Positions 15,231-24,063 of a DNA stretch of 64,000 nt are shown one piece after another; position 1 is the first letter of the stretch; the number at the start of each line of letters is the position of its first letter. The position numbers were made by a program, and so were the translations under genes. The stretch is from positions 4,123,501 to 4,187,500 of the forward strand of contig NZ_LT629796.1 in the NCBI RefSeq assembly GCF_900106065.1, written 5' to 3'. The stretch comes from Pseudomonas mandelii. GTDB lineage: Bacteria; Pseudomonadota; Gammaproteobacteria; Pseudomonadales; Pseudomonadaceae. Below the pieces are notes generated by a model. The model ran no database searches, had not been told where the DNA came from, and saw only the letters and a program-made list of their open reading frames with translations.

Positions 15231-16580
15231 ATGTCTGACATTCACGTTTTGATCGTTGATGACGAAGAGGCGCTGGTGCGCTCCCTCAGCTATGCCCTGC
15301 GCGGCGAAGGCATGCGCATCAGCACGGCCGGCAGCGGCGAGGCTGCACTGGAATTGCTGGCGGGGAACACCACCGACATCGACATCGTGCTGCTTGACCT
15401 CGGGCTGCCGGGCATCGATGGCATGGCCACTTTGGACGGTTTACGCCAGCGTCACGTACAACTGCCGGTGATCATGATTTCCGCTCACGGCGACACCCGC
15501 GCCGCCGTACAGGCGGTGAAAAGCGGCGCCACCGACTACCTGACCAAACCTTTCGAACTGGATGACCTGCTGGCGACCATCGCCAGCACCCTGTCGCTGG
15601 CCAACCACGAAGAGCCCACAGTGGTGGTCAGCGGTGAACTGGCCGCCGGGCTGCTTGGGCACAGCCCGGCGATGGGCGCCTTGCACGCAGCGGTGGGGCG
15701 CATTGCCCGTAGTTCCGCGACGCGGATTTTGCTGCTGGGCGAATCCGGCACCGGCAAAACCTTGGTCGCCCAGGCCCTGCACAACCATAGCGGGCGGGGC
15801 GGGCATTCGTTTATCGAGGTCAACTGCGCGGCGTTGCCGGAGCAGTTGATTGAGGCCGAGTTGTTTGGCTCGGAAAAGGGCGCGTATACCGGTGCCCACC
15901 AGAAGCGTGCCGGGCTGGTCAGTCAGGCGAATGGCGGCACCCTGTTCCTCGATGAGATCGGCGAACTGCCGTTGGCGCTGCAAGCCAAACTCCTGCATTT
16001 TCTGGAGAACGGCAGTTACCGTGCCGTGGGTGCCAGTGCCGCGAGCAGCGCTGATGTGCGAGTAGTCGCGGCGACCAATCGGGATCTGGCCGATGACGTG
16101 CAATCGGGGCGGTTTCGCGAAGACCTGTTCTATCGCCTGAACGTTATCACCCTGGATATTCCGGCACTGCGCGAACGCGGTGAAGACGTGCTGTTGCTGG
16201 CCCAGCATTTTGCCCGGCGCCAGGCCGTGGAGGAGGGGGTAGAACCGATCCGCTTCCTGCCGGACAGCGCCCAGGCATTGGCCCGTCACCGCTGGCCCGG
16301 GAACGTACGCGAGCTGAAGAACCTGGTAGAACGCCTGACTATTCTTTCGCCGGGGCAGGCGATCACCGTGGCGATGCTGCCAGCGCCGCTGCAAGGCCCG
16401 CAGGTCGAGCCGCTGGTGCTGGGCGAGCAACTGGAGCGCGCCGAGCGTGATCTGGTCACCGATGCTCTGAGCCGCGCATCGGGCCATAAAGGTCTGGCAG
16501 CGGGCCTGTTGGGTATTTCCCGGCACGCGCTCAAGCGTCGCCTGCAACGCCTGGGGCTGGATCGCTCCACTGAGCGGTAA
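15231..16580 (+). CDS. sigma-54-dependent response regulator (NtrC/DctD family)
   Basis: This 449-residue protein starts MSDIHVLIVDDEEALVR; phosphorylation is expected at D56 in LLDLGLPG, with TKPF later in the receiver. The AAA+ domain has Walker A GESGTGKT (about 171-178), the sigma-54 contact loop GAYTGA (about 217), Walker B LFLDEIGEL and a complete RWPGNVREL block. The C-terminus is a Fis-like helix-turn-helix (ASGHKGLAAGLLGISRHALKRRLQRLGL). A frame 70 codons longer overlaps the kinase and is not used. Its TAA stop lies inside the first palindromic enhancer site, so the gene and its probable binding sites overlap. Confidence 0.95.
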   Translation: MSDIHVLIVDDEEALVRSLSYALRGEGMRISTAGSGEAALELLAGNTTDIDIVLLDLGLPGIDGMATLDGLRQRHVQLPVIMISAHGDTRAAVQAVKSGATDYLTKPFELDDLLATIASTLSLANHEEPTVVVSGELAAGLLGHSPAMGALHAAVGRIARSSATRILLLGESGTGKTLVAQALHNHSGRGGHSFIEVNCAALPEQLIEAELFGSEKGAYTGAHQKRAGLVSQANGGTLFLDEIGELPLALQAKLLHFLENGSYRAVGASAASSADVRVVAATNRDLADDVQSGRFREDLFYRLNVITLDIPALRERGEDVLLLAQHFARRQAVEEGVEPIRFLPDSAQALARHRWPGNVRELKNLVERLTILSPGQAITVAMLPAPLQGPQVEPLVLGEQLERAERDLVTDALSRASGHKGLAAGLLGISRHALKRRLQRLGLDRSTER

Positions 16581-16641
16581 CCGCTCAATACCGCGCGCAG
16601 GTTGAGCGCTAAGCGCTCAACGCCACGTGGGCACCGCTCAA
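16571..16641. promoter_or_regulatory. tandem palindromic enhancer sites for the sigma-54 regulator
   Basis: There are two perfect palindromes: TGAGCGGTAACCGCTCA (16571-16587) and TTGAGCGCTAAGCGCTCAA (16602-16620). Their centres are 32 bp apart, three helical turns. A half-site ACCGCTCAA follows at 16633-16641. The shared core is TGAGCGnTnAnCGCTCA. They lie about 170-200 bp upstream of the -24/-12 promoter at 16782, the usual distance for bacterial enhancer-binding proteins. The first one spans the stop codon of the regulator gene. Confidence 0.85.
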
Positions 16642-16781
16642 AGCAGCATACCCATGTGAGAGCGAGCCTGCTCGCGATAGTGTTGTTCCCGCCAACATCC
16701 CCGATGAATGTGACTTCGTCATCGTAGGAACGCCGCCCGGAGCCAGCTCGCTCACACGAAAATCCGTCTGTGCCAGCGTCC

Positions 16782-16797
16782 TGGCACACCCTTTGCT
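16782..16797 (+). promoter_or_regulatory. sigma-54 promoter of the ABC-importer/dehydrogenase operon
   Basis: TGGCACACCCTTTGCT has the invariant GG and GC with exactly 10 bases between them, and TGGCAC/TTGC both match consensus. It lies 54 bp before the first substrate-binding protein gene and downstream of the tandem palindromes. Between enhancer and promoter lies an imperfect REP-type repeat (AGCGAGCCTGCTCGC at about 16662). Confidence 0.88.
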
Positions 16798-16850
16798 CTA
16801 TCCCTCTGGCTAACTAACAAGAGGCGTTGCCAACGCCCTAAAGGATTTCT

Positions 16851-18182
16851 ATGTCACTGCCACGACCATGGTTTCATTGCGCGCTCACATTGGGCGGTCT
16901 GCTGCTGAGCGTTGTTGCCTCAGCCCAGGTCGGCCGCGTGGAGTTGGGCGCGGCCGCCTCCCAGGCGGACCTGACCATGGGTTGCCTGTACCCGATGACC
17001 GAGCGCGCAGTGATCTACGGCCAGGACAGCATCGCCGGGATTCAGCTCGCCCTCGGCGAGTTGCAGGCCCAGCGCGAGGCCGGCCAGCAAGTGCCGCGCC
17101 TGCGGGTGATTATCGACGACGACCAGTCCAAGGCTTCCTACGGCGTAGGCCTTGCTAAAAACTTTATCCACCAGGACGGTGTGCAAGTGCTGTGCGGCAT
17201 GGTCTCGTCCGGCGTGGGCCTGGCGGTCAGCCAGTTGGCCAAGCGCGAGAAGGTGTTGATGATCGGCACCGACCATGCGTCCTCGCGCATGCCCCTGGAA
17301 AACGGCCACCCGTACTACTTCCGGGTCACCAATGACACCTGGACCTCGATGGCCGCCGGTGCCCGCTACCTGCAAGCCCTGCAACAACAAACCGGCTGGA
17401 AACGCTTGGCGTTCATCGGCCCGGATTACGAATACGGCCATGTGTCCCGTGATGACTTGCACGAAGCCTTTGCCCAACTGGGGGTTAAGTTTGAGGACGT
17501 CACCGAGCTCTGGCCACGCCTGTATGAGCCTGACTATTCGGCCTATATCGCCGCCCTGGAACAAGCCAAGCCCGACATCATTGTCTCGGCCCTGTGGGGC
17601 GGTGACTTCCACGCCTTCGTCAAGCAGGCGGCCGGCACCCAATTGTTCGCCACGTCGCGCCTAGCCAACTTCGACACCGGTGGCAACTACGATTTCCTGG
17701 TGTCCCTGGGCGACAAAGCACCGCCCGGGCTGATCCTCTCGGCGCGGCACCACAACAACTGGCCGGACACGCCGCGCAATCGCTCCTTTGTCGAGCGCTT
17801 CCAGGCCTTGAACGGTCGCTACCCGACCTACGCCGCCCAAGGCGCCTATACCGGGGTCATGGTGCTGGCCAAAGCCTACGAAAAAGCCGCGGGCAGCACT
17901 GACACCCAGGCGTTGATCCGTGCCCTGGAGGGTTTGGAGATCGCCCTGCCGGAAGACCCGCCCGGGTTTGTCTCGCGGATCGACCCACAAACCCACCAGA
18001 TCCAGCAGACCCAGGCCATCGGCACACCGGTACTCAACAACGACTACCCGCCCGCCAAGGCCATGCTGGGCAATTGGGCGGTGTATTCCGCCCAGGAACT
18101 GCAGCAAAGCAGCGCCACCATCAAACGTCGCATGGCCGCTGAAAGCCCTGGCTCGAAAAACAGCCGTCCCGAGAGTCCTTAG
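16851..18182 (+). CDS. periplasmic substrate-binding protein 1 (UrtA/amide-type ABC importer)
   Basis: This 443-residue protein has a signal peptide (hydrophobic LGGLLLSVVASAQ, cleavage after about residue 25) and a type I periplasmic-binding (Leu/Ile/Val-binding) fold: MGCLYPMTERAVIYGQDSI, then LRVIIDDDQSKASYGVGLAKNF and FIGPDYEYGHVSRDDLHEAF. It belongs to the urea/short-chain-amide/branched-chain amino acid group. It is only distantly like the second binding protein that follows 30 bp later, so the operon has two different receptors for one permease pair. It could deliver a second ligand or act as a sensor partner. The substrate is unknown. Confidence 0.88.
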   Translation: MSLPRPWFHCALTLGGLLLSVVASAQVGRVELGAAASQADLTMGCLYPMTERAVIYGQDSIAGIQLALGELQAQREAGQQVPRLRVIIDDDQSKASYGVGLAKNFIHQDGVQVLCGMVSSGVGLAVSQLAKREKVLMIGTDHASSRMPLENGHPYYFRVTNDTWTSMAAGARYLQALQQQTGWKRLAFIGPDYEYGHVSRDDLHEAFAQLGVKFEDVTELWPRLYEPDYSAYIAALEQAKPDIIVSALWGGDFHAFVKQAAGTQLFATSRLANFDTGGNYDFLVSLGDKAPPGLILSARHHNNWPDTPRNRSFVERFQALNGRYPTYAAQGAYTGVMVLAKAYEKAAGSTDTQALIRALEGLEIALPEDPPGFVSRIDPQTHQIQQTQAIGTPVLNNDYPPAKAMLGNWAVYSAQELQQSSATIKRRMAAESPGSKNSRPESP

Positions 18183-18212
18183 TCAACTCATTAATCGACA
18201 GTGGAAGCACAG

Positions 18213-19532
18213 ATGAACAACTATAAGAAAAGCGCACTGAAACACCCTTTGACCTTAGCCATTACCGCTGGCTTGGCACTGTCCATGGGCTCCTCGGCCA
18301 TGGCTGCCGAGAACGGCAAGTTCCGCATCGGCGTGGTGACTTTTCTATCGGGTCCAGCAGCCGGGCCGTTCGGCGAGCCCTCCGCGAACGCCGCCAAAGT
18401 GCTGGTGGAAGGGCTAAACAAAGGCAAGCTCCCGGTGCCTTACAACACCATCGGTATCAACGGTGCCGAAATCGAGGTGGTGATCATCGACGAGGCGGGC
18501 GGCGCGGCCAAACAGGTCGAAGAGTTCCGTAACCTGGTGCAGCGCCAGAAGGTTGATGCGGTGGTTGGCTACATTTCTTCCGGTGACTGCTTGGCCATTG
18601 CGCCTGTGGCCGAAGAACTGGGTGCCATGACCGTGTTCTACGATTGCGGCACTTCCCAGTTGTTCAACGAAGACAAGACCCCGCAATTCGTGTTCCGCAC
18701 CAGCCTCGATGCGGCCGTGGACAATATCGGCGCCGCCCGTTACCTGACCAAGACCCGCCCGGACGCGCAGAAAGTTGCCGGCATCCAGCAGAACTACGCC
18801 TGGGGCCAGGACAGCTGGAACGACTTCACCCACTCCATGGAGCAGTTGATGCCCAAGGCCAAGGTGGTCGAGTCGCAGATGCCGAAGGTCTTCCAGGGCC
18901 AATACGGCGCGGAGATTTCCGCACTGTCGGTCAAGCGTCCGGACATCATCCACTCCAGCTTCTGGGGCGGCGACATGGAAGCCCTGGTGTTGCAAGCCAA
19001 CGCCCGTGGCCTGCTGGAAGACGCCACCGCCGTGCTGACCTGCGGCGAGTCTGCCCTGGACCGCTACAAGGACCAGGCGCCGAACGGCATGATTATCGGC
19101 GGTCGGGGCCCGTTCGGTGCGTTCGCGCCGGATAACGAACTCAATCGCTGGTTCAAGGACAAGTACCAAACCGCGTACAACACCGCGCCGACTTACCCCG
19201 CGAGCAAAATGGCCCAGGCCATTCTCGGACTCAAGCACGCGGCGGAAAACGCCAAGGTTGAATCGGGCAAGATCCCGGCGCCGCTGGAAATCGCCAAGGC
19301 CTTCAAGGGCGCGACCTTTGAATCGGTGTCCGGCACCGTACAAATGGCCCGCGCCGGCGGCCATCAGGCCATGCAGGGCATTTCCTATGGCGAGTACCAG
19401 TACGACAAGGCCAGTAAGAAAGGCAGCGTGCAAAACGTCATCGCTTTCTCTGGTGAGTGCGTGACCCCACCGGACGGCACCACCGCTCTGGAGTGGATCA
19501 AGGCTGGCTTCCCCGGTGCCCAGTGCAACTGA
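18213..19532 (+). CDS. periplasmic substrate-binding protein 2 (branched-chain amino acid/urea type)
   Basis: This 439-residue protein has a signal peptide (AITAGLALSMGSSAMA, cleavage before AENGKF) and a type I binding fold: FRIGVVTFLSGPAAGPFGEPSA, VVGYISSGDCLAIAPVAEELG, and YDCGTSQLF. Cys residues in GYISSGDC, FYDCGTS, LTCGES, SGECV and the final AQCN suggest disulfides. I chose ATG 18213 over GTG 18201 because GGAAG lies five bases before it. It is probably the main receptor for the permeases encoded next. The substrate is not identifiable, though the neighbouring alcohol dehydrogenases hint at an alcohol, diol or aldehyde precursor. Confidence 0.88.
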   Translation: MNNYKKSALKHPLTLAITAGLALSMGSSAMAAENGKFRIGVVTFLSGPAAGPFGEPSANAAKVLVEGLNKGKLPVPYNTIGINGAEIEVVIIDEAGGAAKQVEEFRNLVQRQKVDAVVGYISSGDCLAIAPVAEELGAMTVFYDCGTSQLFNEDKTPQFVFRTSLDAAVDNIGAARYLTKTRPDAQKVAGIQQNYAWGQDSWNDFTHSMEQLMPKAKVVESQMPKVFQGQYGAEISALSVKRPDIIHSSFWGGDMEALVLQANARGLLEDATAVLTCGESALDRYKDQAPNGMIIGGRGPFGAFAPDNELNRWFKDKYQTAYNTAPTYPASKMAQAILGLKHAAENAKVESGKIPAPLEIAKAFKGATFESVSGTVQMARAGGHQAMQGISYGEYQYDKASKKGSVQNVIAFSGECVTPPDGTTALEWIKAGFPGAQCN

Positions 19533-19603
19533 TCAACCTCGCTTGATTGATCCGAAGTGGCGGCCCTGTGGCGCCGCCACCTTTTTGCCAAGGTAGGACC
19601 TCT

Positions 19604-20503
19604 ATGATGAGTCTTTTCGCGGTGCTGATTGACGGCACCATCTATGCCTCGTGGCTGTTTCTGGTCGCGGCCGGGCTGACGGTGATCTACGGGGTCATGC
19701 GGATCCTGAACATGGCCCACGGTAGCTTCTATGCCATTGGCGCCTACACCGCCGCCTCGCTGGTGGGCTGGTATTTCAATAACGGCATCGGCCCAGTCTG
19801 GGCCGGTTACCTGCTGATGCTTGGCTGTGCCCTGGTGGCTGGGCTGATCGTCGGCCTGATTATCGAGCGCGGCCTGCTCAAGTTCATGTACGGCCGCGAC
19901 GAAGTGCTGATGGTGATCATCACCTACGCGCTGCTGCTGGTGTTGGAAGACACCATGAAAATGATCTGGGGCGTGAACCCCTATTTCGCCTATCAACCCT
20001 ATGCCGAAATGGGCCGCAGCGCCCTGGCCGGATTGAAGGTGTCCAATTACGACCTGATGCTGGTGGGTGTGTCGCTGGTGCTCGGGCTGGGCTTGTACCT
20101 GTGGCTGGAACGCACCAACCAGGGCAAGGTCCTGCGGGCTGTGATCCACGACCGCGAAGTGGCCATGGCCATGGGCGTGAACGTCAAGCGCATGTTCACC
20201 CTGGTCTTTGTGCTGGGCACCATGCTCGGCACCTTGGCTGGTGCCTTGACTGCTCCGGCGATTTCAGTGGTGCCGGGCATGGGCGTGGAAATCATCGTCC
20301 TGGCCTTCGCCGTGGTGGTCATCGGTGGCATGGGCAGTATCGAAGGCGCGGCAGTAGGCGCCTTGCTGGTGGGACTGAGCCGTGCGGCGGCGGTGCACTA
20401 CGCGCCGGAATTCGAACTCTTTGTGATTTACGGCGTCATGGCGCTGGTTCTGGCGGTACGTCCGCAAGGCCTGTTCGGCCGCGTGCTTGCGAGGAAAATC
20501 TGA
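19604..20503 (+). CDS. ABC importer permease 1 (LivH/UrtB type)
   Basis: This 299-residue inner-membrane protein has about eight hydrophobic helices and the LivH signature GLTVIYGVMRILNMAHGSFYAIGAY near residues 25-50, plus GMGSIEGAAVGALLVGL near the end. It forms the translocation pore with the second permease. The start at 19604 (MMSLFAV) has AGGTAGGA in front; the frame begins 19 codons earlier without a ribosome site. Its stop overlaps the next gene (TGATG), so the two are coupled. Confidence 0.93.
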   Translation: MMSLFAVLIDGTIYASWLFLVAAGLTVIYGVMRILNMAHGSFYAIGAYTAASLVGWYFNNGIGPVWAGYLLMLGCALVAGLIVGLIIERGLLKFMYGRDEVLMVIITYALLLVLEDTMKMIWGVNPYFAYQPYAEMGRSALAGLKVSNYDLMLVGVSLVLGLGLYLWLERTNQGKVLRAVIHDREVAMAMGVNVKRMFTLVFVLGTMLGTLAGALTAPAISVVPGMGVEIIVLAFAVVVIGGMGSIEGAAVGALLVGLSRAAAVHYAPEFELFVIYGVMALVLAVRPQGLFGRVLARKI

Positions 20504-21447
20504 TGCGCCTGGATAAAACCGAACTGATTCTACTGGCGGTTGCAGCGTTACTGGCCGCCGGTGGCTGGATTGCCCCGCAATGGCTGGTGTTCCTGCTGAC
20601 CATGGCGCTGGCCAAGGCCATGGTGGTGCAAGGCGTGGTGATGCAGATGCGCGCCGGCCTGGTGACCTTTGGTCAGGGCCTGTTCTTCTGTGTCGGTGGC
20701 TACGCCGTGGGCATGAGCGGGCACTTCCTCAACATCAGCGACCTGGCCCTGCTGTTGGTGATCGGCGTTGGCGCGGCGGTGCTGCTGGCGATGATTCTGG
20801 GTCTGCTGATGACCCGCTATCGGGAGATTTTCTTTGCCATGCTATCGCTGGCGTTCTCGATGATCCTCTACGGCGTGCTGGTGAAAAGCTCGGCCCTGGG
20901 CAGTACCGACGGCTTCAACGTCAAGGCCTGGACACTGTTTGGCTGGTCGCCGGCTTCCGGGCAGGGGCCGCTGGCGCTGTTCATGATCATCATTGCCTGC
21001 TCGGCGGTACTGGCGGTGTTGCTGCATCGCTACAGCCGCAGCAGCGCCGGGATGATGTGCGAAGCCATCCGTGAAAACGAAGTGCGGGTCGAGTACCTCG
21101 GCCAGTCCCCGCGCTGGGTGCTGTACATGAACTACGTCGCAGCCGCGGCGGTATCGGCATTGGGTGGTGGTTTCATGGCGCTGTCCGCCGGGCATATCGA
21201 CCCGGAAATGGCCTACTGGATCACCTCCGGCGAGTTCGTGTTCATCGCCTTGCTCGGCGGCACCGCCCACGTGGCCGCCCCCTTTATCGCCGCCATAGTG
21301 TTTGCCGTGGTGCGCACTTACGCCATCGAACTGGTGCCCCATAGCTGGCAGATGATCCTGGGCTTCACCTTGTTGGCGATCATCGTGTTCCTGCCCAAGG
21401 GCTTGTGGAGCCTATTTACCGGTAACGCCAGGAGGGCCAAAGCATGA
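20503..21447 (+). CDS. ABC importer permease 2 (LivM/UrtC type)
   Basis: This 314-residue membrane protein of the LivM family shows the characteristic MRAGLVTFGQGLFFCVGGYAVG and the EAA-like cytoplasmic loop AIRENEVRVEYLGQSPRWVLYM, followed by GEFVFIALLGGTAHVAAPFI. It pairs with permease 1 in the importer. The start overlaps the previous stop, and its end overlaps the ATPase gene by 4 bp (ATGA). A longer frame starting inside permease 1 is not needed. Confidence 0.93.
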   Translation: MRLDKTELILLAVAALLAAGGWIAPQWLVFLLTMALAKAMVVQGVVMQMRAGLVTFGQGLFFCVGGYAVGMSGHFLNISDLALLLVIGVGAAVLLAMILGLLMTRYREIFFAMLSLAFSMILYGVLVKSSALGSTDGFNVKAWTLFGWSPASGQGPLALFMIIIACSAVLAVLLHRYSRSSAGMMCEAIRENEVRVEYLGQSPRWVLYMNYVAAAAVSALGGGFMALSAGHIDPEMAYWITSGEFVFIALLGGTAHVAAPFIAAIVFAVVRTYAIELVPHSWQMILGFTLLAIIVFLPKGLWSLFTGNARRAKA

Positions 21448-22238
21448 CCTGCATTCTCGAAACCCAGGGCCTGTGCAAAGAGTTCGGCGCCGTCACTGCG
21501 GCCAAGGACGTCAATGTGCGGATCAACAAAGGGGAAGTGGTCGGTGTAATCGGCTCCAACGGCGCCGGCAAGACCACCTTCATCAATATGGTCACGGGTT
21601 ACTTGAAGCCGAGCCGGGGCGAGATCCTCTTCAATAACCAGTCGATCATTGGCCGCACGCCACGGGCGATTACCCGCTCGGGCATGGCCCGTTCGTTCCA
21701 GGTCGCCCAACTGTTCCCGCAATTGAGCGTGCTGGACAACCTGCTGATCGCGGTGGCGGCGGCAGAAAGTCCGTTTCCAGCGCTGCTGGCGCCCGTGCGC
21801 AGCGCCGCACGGATCGCCCGCGCCGACGCCATTCTCGCAGAGTTCGGCATACCGCAATGGCGCGACACCCTGGTCACGGCGGTGCCGCAAGGGGTGCGCA
21901 AACTCATCGACATCGCCATGGCGTTGATCGGTGACCCACAGATGTTGCTGCTCGACGAGCCCACCAGCGGTGTCAGCGCCGAAGAGAAAACCGCGCTGAT
22001 GGACACCGTGATGCGGGTAGTCGCCGAACATCAAGTGACCGTGCTGTTCGTCGAACATGACATGGACGTGGTACGCCGCTATGTGTCGCGCATCCTTGCG
22101 TTCTACAGCGGTGAAGTCCTGGCCGACGGCGCCCCGCAAGAGGTGTTGGCCAATGCTCGGGTGCAGGAGTTCGTCACCGGCGGCGCCAAAGCCCACGACA
22201 AGGCCCACGACAAGGCGCAAAGGAGGGCCGTGAAATGA
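21444..22238 (+). CDS. ABC importer ATPase 1 (LivG/UrtD type) with KAHD repeats at its tail
   Basis: This 264-residue ATPase has Walker A GSNGAGKTT at about residues 36-44, Q-loop ARSFQVAQLFPQLSV, Walker B MLLLDEPTSGVS and H-loop FVEHDMD. The family signature, usually LxYGxQRRLEIARAL, reads VPQGVRKLIDIAMAL, which lacks the usual Ser-Gly-Gly but keeps the helix. The C-terminus carries a tandem repeat GGAKAHDKAHDKAQRRAVK, unlike typical LivG, perhaps an expanded short repeat. It overlaps both neighbours by 4 bp. Confidence 0.9.
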   Translation: MTCILETQGLCKEFGAVTAAKDVNVRINKGEVVGVIGSNGAGKTTFINMVTGYLKPSRGEILFNNQSIIGRTPRAITRSGMARSFQVAQLFPQLSVLDNLLIAVAAAESPFPALLAPVRSAARIARADAILAEFGIPQWRDTLVTAVPQGVRKLIDIAMALIGDPQMLLLDEPTSGVSAEEKTALMDTVMRVVAEHQVTVLFVEHDMDVVRRYVSRILAFYSGEVLADGAPQEVLANARVQEFVTGGAKAHDKAHDKAQRRAVK

Positions 22239-22882
22239 GCCTGGAAATTCGCAATCTCAACGTGTCGATTGAAGGCATACCGATCCTCAATGACGTGTCG
22301 CTGTACGTAGGCCCCGGGCAAATGGTCGGCTTGATCGGCCACAATGGCGCCGGCAAGACCACCTTGATCCGCGCCATCATGGGGTTGTTGCCCACTGACA
22401 CCGGCGAAATGTTTTTCGATGGGCAGGACCTCTGCGCGCAACCGGCCTTTACTCGTGCGGCGACGGGTATCAGCTACTTGCCGGAAGACCGGCGCCTGAT
22501 CCCGGCGCTGACCGTGGAAGAGAACATCATGCTGCCGGTGTGGGCCAATAAACTGGCCGACAGCAAGCAGCGCCTGGAATGGGTCTACGGTCTGATTCCG
22601 GAAATCGCCCAGTTCCGTGACCGCAAGGCCATGCAGTTGTCCGGTGGCCAGCAGAAGCTGGTGGCTTTGGCCCGCGCGCTGATGCCGGGCAACCAGTTGC
22701 TGATTCTGGACGAACCTTTCGAGGGTGTGGCGCCGGTGTTGTCCCGGCGTTTGAGCGAGGTGATCGCAAAACTGGGCCAGGAAGGCCTGTGCGTGCTGAT
22801 CTCCGAATCCGATGACACACACTCTGCCGACCTGGTCGATGCGTTGTTCCGCATCGAGCGCGGCAGCGTGACAGCAGGGTAG
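22235..22882 (+). CDS. ABC importer ATPase 2 (LivF/UrtE type)
   Basis: This 215-residue ATPase has Walker A GHNGAGKTT, signature QLSGGQQKLVALARAL and Walker B LLILDEPFEGVAP. The H-loop position reads LISESDD, so the usual catalytic histidine (as in LLVEQN in LivF, where Gln or His stands) is replaced. It is about 18 residues shorter than typical LivF because the C-terminal extension is missing. It forms the heterodimeric motor with ATPase 1. The first dehydrogenase gene starts only 9 bp after its stop. Confidence 0.9.
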   Translation: MSLEIRNLNVSIEGIPILNDVSLYVGPGQMVGLIGHNGAGKTTLIRAIMGLLPTDTGEMFFDGQDLCAQPAFTRAATGISYLPEDRRLIPALTVEENIMLPVWANKLADSKQRLEWVYGLIPEIAQFRDRKAMQLSGGQQKLVALARALMPGNQLLILDEPFEGVAPVLSRRLSEVIAKLGQEGLCVLISESDDTHSADLVDALFRIERGSVTAG

Positions 22883-22891
22883 GGCAGATAA

Positions 22892-24046
22892 ATGTCGACG
22901 TTTAACTTTGAAACCACGCCTCGGGTGATTTGCGAGATCGATGGCGCATTACGCCTGGGCACCTTGTGCCGCGAGCTGAAGGCCGAGCGGGTATTGCTGG
23001 TCAGCGATCCGGGGCTGTTGCGCGCCGGTTTGCTGGATGCACCCTTGCGGGCCCTACGCGAAGCCGGGGTCGAAGCGACGCTGTACAGCGATGTGCAGGC
23101 CGATCCGCCGTCGGAATCGGTGCAGGACGCGGTGGATGCCGCGCGTAACTGCCGTGCCCAAGCAGTGATCGGCCTGGGTGGCGGCAGCTCCCTGGACACC
23201 GCGAAGTTGGTGGCCTTGCTCTGTGGCCGCGAACAGGCGCTGGAGTCGATCTACGGTATCAACCTGGCCCAAGGCCCGCGCTTGCCATTGATCCAGGTGC
23301 CGACCACGGCGGGTACGGGCTCGGAAGTGACGGCGGTGGCGATTGTCACCACCCCCAGTCATGAGAAGAAGGGCGTGGTCAGCCCATTGTTGTATCCGGA
23401 TATCGCGTTGCTGGATGCCCGCCTGACCGTTGGCTTGCCTGCTGCCGTCAGCGCCATGACCGGTGTCGATGCCATGGTCCATGCCATCGAGGCGTACACC
23501 AGCGTGCACAAGAAGAATGTGCTGTCCGATGGCCTGGCAGTGCAGGCGTTGCGCCTGCTGGCGGGCAATCTGGATCGGGTCCTGGCCGAGCCGGGTGATT
23601 TGCAGGCCCGTTCCGACATGCTCCTGGGCTCGATGCTCGCGGGCATGGCCTTTGCCAACTCGCCGGTGGCGGCGGTGCATGCGCTGGCGTATCCGTTGGG
23701 CGGCCACTTCCATGTACCCCACGGTTTGAGCAACGCCCTGGTGCTGGTGCCGGTGCTGAACTTCAATCGTCCCGCAGCCTCGGCGTTGTACGCGCAACTG
23801 GCGGCGGCGGTGCTGCCGGGGCAGCGCTTTGCCAGCGAGGCACTGGCCTGCGATGCCTTCATTGAGTTCATGACCCGGTTGGTGGAACGCATGCCATTTG
23901 CCCAGCGGCTGCGGGACGTGGGCGTGACTGCCGACGACCTGGATCGCCTGACTGATGACGCGATGAAGGTCGAGCGCCTGCTCATCAATAACCCGCGTCC
24001 GGTAACCCGCGACGATGCCCGCGCCATTTATGCCTCGGTGCTGTAA
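22892..24046 (+). CDS. iron-type alcohol dehydrogenase 1 (group III)
   Basis: This 384-residue group III (Fe-ADH) dehydrogenase has the dinucleotide-binding GLGGGSSLDTAKL (about residues 90-102), PTTAGTGSEVTAVAIV, and the metal-binding region DAMVHAIEAYTS with HALAYPLGGHFHVPHGLSNALV, which supply the Asp/His ligands. It is expected to oxidise an alcohol, diol or hydroxy acid with NAD(P). It is about as long as YiaY or 4-hydroxybutyrate dehydrogenases. It is a paralogue of the next gene, and both lie in the operon of the importer, so substrate import and first oxidation appear linked. The exact substrate is not predictable. Confidence 0.92.
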   Translation: MSTFNFETTPRVICEIDGALRLGTLCRELKAERVLLVSDPGLLRAGLLDAPLRALREAGVEATLYSDVQADPPSESVQDAVDAARNCRAQAVIGLGGGSSLDTAKLVALLCGREQALESIYGINLAQGPRLPLIQVPTTAGTGSEVTAVAIVTTPSHEKKGVVSPLLYPDIALLDARLTVGLPAAVSAMTGVDAMVHAIEAYTSVHKKNVLSDGLAVQALRLLAGNLDRVLAEPGDLQARSDMLLGSMLAGMAFANSPVAAVHALAYPLGGHFHVPHGLSNALVLVPVLNFNRPAASALYAQLAAAVLPGQRFASEALACDAFIEFMTRLVERMPFAQRLRDVGVTADDLDRLTDDAMKVERLLINNPRPVTRDDARAIYASVL

Positions 24047-24063
24047 ACAGAGAGGATTGACCG

